A stretch of 6,082 nucleotides of DNA from contig JALSKY010000304.1 in assembly GCA_026988585.1 (NCBI GenBank), positions 1-6,082 on the forward strand, in the 5' to 3' direction. The notes beneath the pieces were generated by a model, which saw nothing but the letters and a program-made list of their open reading frames with translations, searched no databases and was not told the origin of the DNA. The position numbers and the translations under genes are program-made. This document shows, piece after piece, positions 1 to 5,966 of this stretch (its first letter is position 1; each line of letters begins with the position of its first letter). The DNA is from Deltaproteobacteria bacterium. Its GTDB lineage: Bacteria; Desulfobacterota; Dissulfuribacteria; Dissulfuribacterales; QOAL01.

Positions 1-1581
1 TGAGGGGGTAAAGACCTCAGCCATGAGGTTTGATATCTCCGGTTCATCATCTACTATCAGAATCCGTTTTTTCTCTGAGAACTCTAAAGGGGGATTTTTA
101 ACTGGAGGCTCCTGTGCGGTATTGATCTGTTTCTCATCTGCAGCAGGAAGAGTGATGGTGAATACTGTTTTTCCAGGTCGCGATATCAGGTCTATTGAAC
201 CTCCATGTTCCTTTATGATGCCGTGGCAGATGCTTAGCCCCAGGCCCGTGCCCTGCTTTTTTGATTTGGTACTGAAGAATGGCATGAATATCCTGTCCTG
301 GATCTCTTCAGGGATACCAGGGCCATTGTCCTGAATGGTAACCACCGCACGTTTCCCATCCATAGAGAGAGCACTGGATACAACAATCCTGCCCTGATGG
401 CCTGACAGGGCCTCAATGGCATTTTTCAGAATATTTGTTATGGCTTGTTCTATCTGATCTGAATCTGCCTTTATCAGTATCTCTTCATCCTTGAGGTGGA
501 ACTCAATTGATAGATCTGAAATGCCGATCCAGGCCCTTGAGAGATCAACTGCACTGGAGATGGTATGATTCAAGTTGCAGATTTTCTTTGCAGGTTTCTC
601 CTGGCGGGCAAAGAGGAGTAGTGATTCTACTATTCTCTTGGCACCATTTGCTGCCTTGTTTATGCCATTGGCACATCTGGTAACCTCTTCTCTGGACAAC
701 AAGTCTGCTTCTGAAAGTATCTCGCTGAACCCCAGTATGGGTGTCAGTTTGTTATTAAGCTCATGTGCCACATTGGCTACCATTTCGCCCATTATGGCCA
801 GGCGTTCAGCCTTCACCAGCCTCCGCCAGAGCTCATCCCGTTCCGTTATCTCCCTGCAGATGAGCATGACACCGTTGCCCAGAAAGTCTCCCAGGGTATT
901 GGTGAGCCGCACTTCTACAGGCACAGGATTTTTTCGTCTGTCCCTGAAAACCAGTTCCTCAAGATAGATGGCCCCAGGTGACTTGAGGATCATGGTTATC
1001 TTTTCACGAAGCAGGGTGTGGCTTGCAGGATCGACATATTCCCAGATATTGCTGTTGAGTATCGACTTTTCATCACTGCATAGGATCTGCGCCATCTTGG
1101 CATTGAGAAAAATAGGCTGAAAATCATCCCTTATTACCATGAAGCCTTCATGAAGATCTTCTATGAGAGCCTTGTACCTTTCCCGGGCAAGAGCAATCTC
1201 TCCTGACATCTGCAGATGTTCTGCAGCCCTGTTTATGGAGTGGTACAGGAGATCAAAATCGAAGGGTTTCACCACATAGTCGAATGCACCGTTTCTGATG
1301 GCCTCCACAGCAGTCTCTATGGATGCGCTGCCGGTCATGACGATCACCTTGGTGTTGGGACAAAATTCTTTGCAGTAGGCCATTATTTCAGATGCCTGAC
1401 CGTCACCAAGATAATAGTCTGTGACTACAATGTCGAAATGTTGGGATTCCAGGATTTCAAGCCCTGCGTGAAGACTGTTGGCAGTGGCTGCCTTGTATCC
1501 TGAATGGTGCAGCAGGGTGGCAAGGGAAGAGGTCATGCCTTTATCATCGTCTATAAGCAAGATGTCGCAGGAGTTTTTCAT
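1..1581 (-). CDS. Hybrid sensor histidine kinase/response regulator, REC-PAS-HisKA-HATPase_c-REC (3' end cut by window edge)
   Basis: I translated this frame by hand: it is open for 527 codons from ATG at 1581 to the window edge, with no stop. Residues 5-120 are a receiver: acidic DDD at 11-13, phosphoacceptor Asp55 (IVVTD), Thr83 (VMTG) and Lys105 (VVKPF). A PAS domain follows at about 133-248. The kinase core has an H-box with His273 (AHELNNKLTP), N-box NILKNAIEAL (383-392), D-box DNGPGIP (418-424), FFSTK and the G-box GTGLGLSI (444-451). A Pro-rich linker (about 483-502) leads to a second receiver whose start (RILIVDDE, 506-513) is visible; its phosphoacceptor lies outside. There is no membrane segment, so it should be cytoplasmic and probably takes its input through REC1 from a partner kinase. 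The upstream neighbour, an HDOD kinase ending 10 bases before, is the obvious partner (inference). AGAGGA at 1593-1588 supports the start. Domain calls are secure; the signal and output are unknown. Confidence 0.95.
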   Translation of the reverse strand, partial: MKNSCDILLIDDDKGMTSSLATLLHHSGYKAATANSLHAGLEILESQHFDIVVTDYYLGDGQASEIMAYCKEFCPNTKVIVMTGSASIETAVEAIRNGAFDYVVKPFDFDLLYHSINRAAEHLQMSGEIALARERYKALIEDLHEGFMVIRDDFQPIFLNAKMAQILCSDEKSILNSNIWEYVDPASHTLLREKITMILKSPGAIYLEELVFRDRRKNPVPVEVRLTNTLGDFLGNGVMLICREITERDELWRRLVKAERLAIMGEMVANVAHELNNKLTPILGFSEILSEADLLSREEVTRCANGINKAANGAKRIVESLLLFARQEKPAKKICNLNHTISSAVDLSRAWIGISDLSIEFHLKDEEILIKADSDQIEQAITNILKNAIEALSGHQGRIVVSSALSMDGKRAVVTIQDNGPGIPEEIQDRIFMPFFSTKSKKQGTGLGLSICHGIIKEHGGSIDLISRPGKTVFTITLPAADEKQINTAQEPPVKNPPLEFSEKKRILIVDDEPEISNLMAEVFTPS

Positions 1582-1587
1582 ATTGAA

Positions 1588-1593
1588 TCCTCT
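1588..1593 (-). promoter_or_regulatory. Ribosome binding site of the hybrid kinase, overlapping the upstream stop codon
   Basis: On the minus strand AGAGGA lies 6 bases before the ATG at 1581 and overlaps the TAG stop (1594-1592) of the upstream HDOD kinase gene. A ribosome finishing the first gene therefore covers the initiation site of the second, which suggests translational coupling and a fixed ratio of the two kinases. The coupling is inferred; the motif and overlap are seen directly. Confidence 0.7.
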
Positions 1594-4216
1594 ATCCCCC
1601 TTGAGGCGTAATCTCTTTTTGCGCTGCTGGCAGGATTATGTGAAAACATGTGCCCCTGTCCTCTGTTTGTTGCAGGTAGATCTCTCCTCCAGCAGCCTGG
1701 ACTATGCCCATACATATTGAGAGCCCCATCCCCCTCTCTTCCCCGGTTTTACTGGACACGAATGGATCAAATATATGCTCCCTGATGGACTCGGGAATGC
1801 CCGGGCCATTGTCTCTGATTTCTATCAAGATCCTTTTGCCATCCTGTTCCCTGGCAGAAAGGATTATTTCACCTGTATTTTTTTCGGGTTCAGCTTCCTG
1901 CAAGGCCTCAACCGAATTTTTCAATAGATTGAGCAGGATTTGTTTCAGTTTATCCTTTGATATGGCTATGGCCGGTAATGTTTCCGGTATCTGAATCTTG
2001 ATCTTGATTCCATGCTGTTCAGCTACTGGGGCCAAGAGAGGCAGCAGATCCCTTATTGCCTCCTGGATATGAGAGTTCCGGCCCTTTTCCTTTTGGGCAG
2101 ACCTGGAAAGCTCCGTGAGCGTCTTGATGATCCTGGAAACCCGATCGATTTCCTGATCCAGGGCATTTATTGTATCTACAGGTATCTTGCCAGTATCCGC
2201 ATTCTTTTTCAAGAGTTTGAAGAGATTTTTAATCACATTTAGTGGATTGCTGGCCTCATGAACCACTTTTCTTGCCATTTCCACTGCAATGCCTGATTTT
2301 TCTGTCTGCAGCAGTCTTCTGTGGAGTTCCTGGAGTTCTAGGGTTTTTTCCTTCAGTTCAATCTCCAAGAGTTTTTGGCGCAACTCCTGTTCCCTTTTCA
2401 GGAGATATCCATCTGTCTCATCGTTGAGAAAGATGATAAATCTTTTGCAGCCGTTCATCCATAAATATGAAATTCTTAGTGAAATCCATTGTTCTTTACC
2501 GTCTGACCTCTTTCGGTTTATGGTGGTTTGCCAGGGCTGGCCCTGATCTTTCATCTCTTCGATATGGGGAGTGTCAATCTTGAGATGGGAAAATATGTTG
2601 AGGCCGAAGATCTCATCCGGGGCGATGTCCAGGATTTTACAAGCCCCAGGATTGAGATAGATGATATCCCCTTTTTCATCAGTAAAGATGATTCCAGTGC
2701 AAGCCTCCTGGAGTATGAGCTCTTTGATCCTGTGTTCCCTATTCCATTGCTGTCTGTATCTTATTCCCTGAAGCAATGAGGCACACTGTCTCGCTATTAT
2801 GGATATGAGAGAGAGCTGATCAGCGATGTTGCTGCATCCTGTCTCTTTCGTTCCCAGTATCATAATTCCGATATCTGTGCCGGATACCCTCATGGGAACC
2901 GTTACAAAAGGCCCCTGGAGCAGCTTCTCTATCTGTTCATCAAAGATCAGTCTCGTGACCTTTTTTTCGGGGGGCCTGTCTGATTTATCGGAGAGGAAAT
3001 CATCTGAACAGAGAGGAGAGTTGGTTTTAAATGTCTCAGACCATATCGTGCCATCTTCTAAGGATATTTCCAGATCAGAGGCATAGCTGTCATCCAGAGT
3101 GCCTTTTGCAGCGAAGGCAGATAGCTTCTTGCCTTCCCGTAGAAGCATCAGAATTATGGAGTCGAAATCTGTCAGGAGAGTGGTGGCACTGAAAACTGTA
3201 TCTGTAAGCTGTTGAACACCCTTTACTTCAGCCAAGGCCTCCATTGTGCCAGCCAGAGTTGCAATATCAATTGCAGATTGCTGCAGCTCATTACTGAATT
3301 CATCAGAACGGGGATCTACCCTGGGGACATTGCTGTTGCCATGCCAATCCACCCTGATGCCAAGAAGGAAGGCTATCTCCTCTATCTCGCCTCCTATCTC
3401 CTCACGCAGTAGTGCGGGGTCATCCATGGACCAATCCAGAAAATCTGAGATCCGCCGGATGATCTGATGTATATCTTCCTGACAATTCCCGGTGAAATAG
3501 TGGCTAAGCAGATCTGATGCCGCTATAATTTTTACCAGTTCAGAGGCATGTTTCAGTTCAACCTCGGTCCAGTGATGGTATCGGACAGTATCAACAATGG
3601 AAGGAGAGATCTTCCAGCCTTCCAGAACCTCTGCTCCTATGGTCGGATGATCTGTGTTCCAGATCTTTCTTTCAGATGTAAGGATTGTCCTGCCTGTGTC
3701 AGGGTCCTGTACGATGCTGTCAGCAGATTCAGGATCAGATACTATAAGAAAGAGCTGCCCTATATCGTGGAGAAGGCCTGCTACGAAGGCCTCTTCCGGT
3801 GTTTGATAGCCTGTCTGTCTTGCTATTATCCTTGCTATTACTGCTGTAGTCTGGGAATGTTGCCAGAAATCCTTCAAGGAAAAGGCTTCGGGCAGTTTGA
3901 TCTTTCCCAGGGTCTGGCAGACAGATATGGATACGGCAAGATGACGCATGGTATTTATGCCCAATATAACTGCTGCATGAGATAGGCTTTTTACAGGCTT
4001 GCCTGGATTGATCAGGGGAGAATTGGCCATACGAAGGATCTGGGCCGCCAGGGCCGGATCCTTGCCTGCAAGATCGGCCAGATAGGCCAGGGAGCTGGAG
4101 TCATCCCTCGAAGCCTTGAGAAGTTCAACGATTACAGCAGGAAGGGAGGGAATTCTGAGCCTTTTCCTGGCAGAATAGTTCGTATCTGGGCGTTTCCTGG
4201 CCTCTTTTTTTTCCAT
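1592..4216 (-). CDS. HDOD domain-containing sensor histidine kinase (HDOD-GAF-PAS-HisKA-HATPase_c)
   Basis: This is an 874-residue, probably soluble kinase with no membrane segment. Residues about 20-220 form an HDOD domain (IPSLPAVIVELL, GLLHDIGQLFL, then HPTIGAEVLEGW and YHHW), a regulatory relative of HD phosphohydrolases. Residues about 330-485 look like a GAF domain and 495-605 like a PAS domain (GIIFTDEKGDIIYLNPGA), followed by a charged, probably coiled-coil linker at 605-640. The kinase core carries His653 in VVHEASNPLN, N-box NLLKNSVEAL (763-772), D-box DNGPGIP (802-808), FDPFVSSK and the G-box RGMGLSI. HExxN after the phosphoacceptor is retained, which in HisKA kinases goes with phosphatase activity as well. 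The ligands of HDOD, GAF and PAS cannot be read from sequence. The gene is first in an operon with the hybrid kinase downstream, whose N-terminal receiver is a likely phosphorylation target (inference). No Shine-Dalgarno precedes the ATG, but an in-frame stop at 4258-4256 with no other start codon between leaves 4216 as the upstream-most start. Confidence 0.95.
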   Translation of the reverse strand: MEKKEARKRPDTNYSARKRLRIPSLPAVIVELLKASRDDSSSLAYLADLAGKDPALAAQILRMANSPLINPGKPVKSLSHAAVILGINTMRHLAVSISVCQTLGKIKLPEAFSLKDFWQHSQTTAVIARIIARQTGYQTPEEAFVAGLLHDIGQLFLIVSDPESADSIVQDPDTGRTILTSERKIWNTDHPTIGAEVLEGWKISPSIVDTVRYHHWTEVELKHASELVKIIAASDLLSHYFTGNCQEDIHQIIRRISDFLDWSMDDPALLREEIGGEIEEIAFLLGIRVDWHGNSNVPRVDPRSDEFSNELQQSAIDIATLAGTMEALAEVKGVQQLTDTVFSATTLLTDFDSIILMLLREGKKLSAFAAKGTLDDSYASDLEISLEDGTIWSETFKTNSPLCSDDFLSDKSDRPPEKKVTRLIFDEQIEKLLQGPFVTVPMRVSGTDIGIMILGTKETGCSNIADQLSLISIIARQCASLLQGIRYRQQWNREHRIKELILQEACTGIIFTDEKGDIIYLNPGACKILDIAPDEIFGLNIFSHLKIDTPHIEEMKDQGQPWQTTINRKRSDGKEQWISLRISYLWMNGCKRFIIFLNDETDGYLLKREQELRQKLLEIELKEKTLELQELHRRLLQTEKSGIAVEMARKVVHEASNPLNVIKNLFKLLKKNADTGKIPVDTINALDQEIDRVSRIIKTLTELSRSAQKEKGRNSHIQEAIRDLLPLLAPVAEQHGIKIKIQIPETLPAIAISKDKLKQILLNLLKNSVEALQEAEPEKNTGEIILSAREQDGKRILIEIRDNGPGIPESIREHIFDPFVSSKTGEERGMGLSICMGIVQAAGGEIYLQQTEDRGTCFHIILPAAQKEITPQGG

Positions 4217-4230
4217 TTTGTTGTAAGGAT

Positions 4231-4259
4231 TTGAAAAATGAGTTTGTTTTTTATATCAT
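4231..4259 (+). promoter_or_regulatory. Candidate sigma70-type promoter for the yjbQ operon
   Basis: TTGAAA (4231-4236, 5 of 6 to TTGACA) and TATCAT (4254-4259, 5 of 6 to TATAAT) are separated by exactly 17 bases. Transcription would start near 4266, giving a leader of about 125 bases before yjbQ. The long leader and the AT-rich background, which yields matches by chance, keep confidence low. A -10-like GATAAT at 4358-4363 is closer to the gene but lacks a good -35. Confidence 0.35.
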
Positions 4260-4279
4260 GATGACAAGATAAATCTTAA
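4250..4279 (-). promoter_or_regulatory. Candidate sigma70-type promoter for the kinase operon
   Basis: On the minus strand TTAAGA (4279-4274, 4 of 6) and TATAAA (4255-4250, 5 of 6) are separated by 18 bases. The start would be near 4243, leaving a leader of about 27 bases before the ATG at 4216. The match is moderate and the region AT-rich, so this is only a candidate. Its -10 box overlaps the one predicted for the opposite strand. Confidence 0.25.
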
Positions 4280-4381
4280 AAATTGTAAATGAATAGGCTA
4301 CTTTTTAACAAGGTTTTTCTTCTTTGTTTTTATTTTTTAATCAAGTTTACCCTTTTGGATAATTTACTCTTCGGGTTGCTC

Positions 4382-4387
4382 AGGAGG
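4382..4387 (+). promoter_or_regulatory. Ribosome binding site of yjbQ
   Basis: A perfect AGGAGG lies 4 bases before the ATG at 4392. It contrasts with the divergent kinase gene, which has no recognisable Shine-Dalgarno. Confidence 0.8.
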
Positions 4388-4391
4388 AAAC

Positions 4392-4787
4392 ATGAGGGAG
4401 ATCCAGATATCCACCGGTTCCAGGACGGAAATGATAGATATTACCAGCCAGGTTCAGGAGAGCGTTGATTTGAAGGGTTTAGAATCAGGCATTGTTATAG
4501 TCTATTGTCCGCATACCACTGGTGCCATTACCATAAATGAGGGTGCAGATCCGGCAGTAAAACGGGATATCCTCTCTGTGATGAATCATATCATCCCCTG
4601 GGAGCATGATTACAGACATGCAGAAGGCAATTCTCCTGCTCATATCAAGACCTCTCTTTTCGGAGAAAGTGTTACGGCCATTGTGGAAAGTGGCAGGCTG
4701 TGTCTTGGAACCTGGCAGAAGATATTTTTCTGTGAATTTGACGGACCACGCAGAAGAAGGGTATGGATCAAGACCATCGCCGGTTGA
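4392..4787 (+). CDS. yjbQ: YjbQ/UPF0047 family protein (secondary thiamine-phosphate synthase type)
   Basis: The 131-residue product has the usual length and hallmark motifs of the YjbQ (UPF0047, TIGR00149) family: CPHTTGAITINE at 39-50, DYRHAEGNSPAH at 73-84, GTWQ at 106-109 and FDGPR at 116-120. The conserved His41, Glu50, His76 and His84 are the polar residues expected to line the presumed active site. Members are small soluble proteins. E. coli YjbQ has been reported to have weak thiamine-phosphate synthase activity, the source of the common database name, but the main physiological role is unsettled. No thiamine gene is visible here, so context gives no extra support for that function. 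A GYF_2-AIM24 gene follows after 34 bases and is probably cotranscribed. Family assignment is firm, function is not. Confidence 0.95.
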   Translation: MREIQISTGSRTEMIDITSQVQESVDLKGLESGIVIVYCPHTTGAITINEGADPAVKRDILSVMNHIIPWEHDYRHAEGNSPAHIKTSLFGESVTAIVESGRLCLGTWQKIFFCEFDGPRRRRVWIKTIAG

Positions 4788-4811
4788 GCTGGAAAATTGT
4801 AGCTGAAACAG

Positions 4812-4817
4812 AGGAGG
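4812..4817 (+). promoter_or_regulatory. Ribosome binding site of the GYF_2-AIM24 gene
   Basis: AGGAGG lies 4 bases before the ATG at 4822, in the 34-base gap after yjbQ, the same spacing as at yjbQ. The gap has no room for a terminator plus a promoter, which supports cotranscription. Confidence 0.75.
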
Positions 4818-4821
4818 AGCA

Positions 4822-5847
4822 ATGGATACCTGGTATGTTGCACTGGATGGGAAGCCCGGAGGACCATTTTCAACTGATGAAATAATAGAACAGATAGGCC
4901 AAGGAAAGTGGCCAGGGAATATTCTGGTATGGCGTCAGGGTATGAGTGGATGGACCGAGGCCTCTGCTCTGCCTCAGTTCAATAAAGGCGCTGTACCTTC
5001 CAGGGCCATGAAATCGCCAGCTCCACCACCAGTGGAAACCAGAGGACAGGCGGCTCATGAGATAGACTATTCCATCTTAGGTCATGAGATGCAGTTTGTA
5101 GAGATCGAGCTTGATCCTGGTGAAAGTGCCGTGGCTGAGGCTGGAGCCATGATGTACATGACCGCAGGCATCGAGATGCAGACCGTTTTTGGTGATGGGA
5201 GCCAGAGTCAGTCAGGTGGCCTGTTCGATAAGCTAATAGGGGCTGGAAAGAGACTTATTACTGGAGAAAGCCTCTTCTGTACAGTGTTCACTGAAACAGG
5301 GGCAGGCAAGGGCAGGGTGGCGTTCAGTGCCCCCTATCCCGGCAAGATTATTCCTCTGGATTTGAGGAATTATGATGGAGAGATAATCTGTCAGAAGGAT
5401 GCGTTTCTCTGCTGCGCCAAGGGTGTTTCAATAGGAATTGCATTCCAGAGAAGGATAGGTGTTGGTCTCTTTGGTGGTGAAGGCTTTATTATGCAGAGGC
5501 TTCAGGGTGATGGTTTGGCCTTCGTGCATGCCGGAGGTACCGTGGTAGAAAGAGAGCTTGCTCCAGGAGAGAATCTCAAGGTTGATACTGGATGTATAGT
5601 AGCCCTTACTAATAAAGTAGATTATGATATTGAGTTTGTAGGCAATGTGAAATCAGCCATTTTTGGCGGTGAAGGTTTTTTCTTGGCCCGCCTGACAGGG
5701 CCAGGGCATGTTTGGCTACAGTCCCTGCCATTCTCCAGATTGGCTGGACGAATGATAGAGGCTGCTCCTTCAACTTCAGGCGGGGGTGGCAAGGATCAGG
5801 GTGAAGGCTCCATCCTGGGAGGGCTTGGTAACCTTTTTGAACGGTAG
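4822..5847 (+). CDS. GYF_2 (DUF4339) - AIM24 (TIGR00266/DUF124) fusion protein
   Basis: The product has 341 residues. Residues 3-53 match the bacterial GYF_2/DUF4339 domain: WYVALDGKPGGPFSTDEI, then WRQGMSGW, in a small adaptor-like fold usually placed at protein termini. A linker at about 54-78 contains the proline-rich SPAPPP. From about residue 81 to 312 runs an AIM24/TIGR00266 domain: GHEMQFVEIELDPGESAVAEAG, MMYMT, the GLFDKLIGAGKRLITGES stretch, then two copies of FGGEGF at 217-222 and 281-286, 64 residues apart. The tail (317-341) is Gly-rich and ends in a short hydrophobic ILGGLGNLF. There is no signal peptide or membrane helix, so the protein is likely cytoplasmic. Bacterial AIM24 proteins have no settled biochemical function; the family is named for a yeast mitochondrial protein needed for inner-membrane organisation. 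GYF domains in eukaryotes bind proline-rich peptides; this is not shown for GYF_2. It is probably cotranscribed with yjbQ. Domain calls are strong and function is unknown. Confidence 0.93.
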   Translation: MDTWYVALDGKPGGPFSTDEIIEQIGQGKWPGNILVWRQGMSGWTEASALPQFNKGAVPSRAMKSPAPPPVETRGQAAHEIDYSILGHEMQFVEIELDPGESAVAEAGAMMYMTAGIEMQTVFGDGSQSQSGGLFDKLIGAGKRLITGESLFCTVFTETGAGKGRVAFSAPYPGKIIPLDLRNYDGEIICQKDAFLCCAKGVSIGIAFQRRIGVGLFGGEGFIMQRLQGDGLAFVHAGGTVVERELAPGENLKVDTGCIVALTNKVDYDIEFVGNVKSAIFGGEGFFLARLTGPGHVWLQSLPFSRLAGRMIEAAPSTSGGGGKDQGEGSILGGLGNLFER

Positions 5848-5876
5848 TCCATCTATTTTGTGTGATATTTTCAGCT

Positions 5877-5926
5877 CTTGCTCCTTATCAAGGTTGTCTG
5901 TGTAAAGTATAGAGCAAGGTGTTTTT
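5877..5926 (+). terminator. Weak candidate rho-independent terminator after the yjbQ-AIM24 pair
   Basis: CTTGCTC (5877-5883) is complementary to GAGCAAG (5912-5918), giving a 7-bp stem followed 3 bases later by TTTTT (5922-5926). The 28-base loop is long for an intrinsic terminator, though a small CCTT/AAGG hairpin (5883-5893) could form inside or compete with it. It may instead be a chance match, with the downstream gene in the same operon. Confidence 0.3.
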
Positions 5927-5953
5927 CAGGCAGCCTCTGGTCTGTCCAATTTT

Positions 5954-5960
5954 AAGGAGG
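5954..5960 (+). promoter_or_regulatory. Ribosome binding site that selects a TTG start
   Basis: AAGGAGG is a near-perfect Shine-Dalgarno. It lies 6 bases before TTG at 5967, 2 bases before ATG at 5963 (which opens a frame of only 10 codons) and 21 bases before ATG at 5982. Only the TTG has a normal spacing, and it is in frame with the 5982 ATG. Confidence 0.65.
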
Positions 5961-5966
5961 TTATGT

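Larger units (their letters stand above)
4217..4391. other. AT-rich divergent intergenic region
   Basis: These 175 bases separate the minus-strand kinase operon from the plus-strand yjbQ operon. They are markedly richer in A and T than the flanking genes, with long T-rich runs on the plus strand at about 4301-4340, and hold no credible ORF. Candidate promoters for both directions lie at 4231-4279. An 8-bp perfect palindrome ATCATGAT sits at 4255-4262, within the overlap of the two predicted promoters. It is too short to call an operator. Confidence 0.8.
5848..5966. other. Short intergenic region between the AIM24 gene and the next plus-strand gene
   Basis: These 119 bases contain no convincing ORF. 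They hold one weak inverted repeat followed by a T run (5877-5926) and the Shine-Dalgarno of the next gene (5954-5960). I see no clear -35/-10 pair. Confidence 0.6.

Noticed and set aside
575..967. Plus-strand 130-codon ORF, Ser-rich
   Set aside because: It is antisense to the PAS and HisKA parts of the hybrid kinase, whose minus-strand frame is open throughout with recognisable motifs.
1216..1720. Overlapping plus-strand ORFs of 95 and 80 codons
   Set aside because: They are antisense shadows of the receiver domain and the kinase junction, with no ribosome binding site or domain.
3548..3985. Plus-strand 145-codon ORF, rich in Cys and Tyr
   Set aside because: It lies wholly antisense to the HDOD region of a kinase with clear domain motifs. 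Its odd composition is what the reverse strand of those codons would give, and no family pattern is visible.
4255..4262. Palindrome ATCATGAT as a regulator operator
   Set aside because: Eight bases in AT-rich DNA are expected by chance and the flanks do not extend the symmetry.
4357..4379. Possible sigma54 promoter (GG ... GC) before yjbQ
   Set aside because: The spacing between GG (4357-4358) and GC (4378-4379) is 19 bases, not the required 10.
4606..4873. ORFs in other frames over yjbQ and the start of the AIM24 gene (4606-4806 plus, 4640-4873 minus)
   Set aside because: They overlap firmly identified genes and have no recognisable motif.
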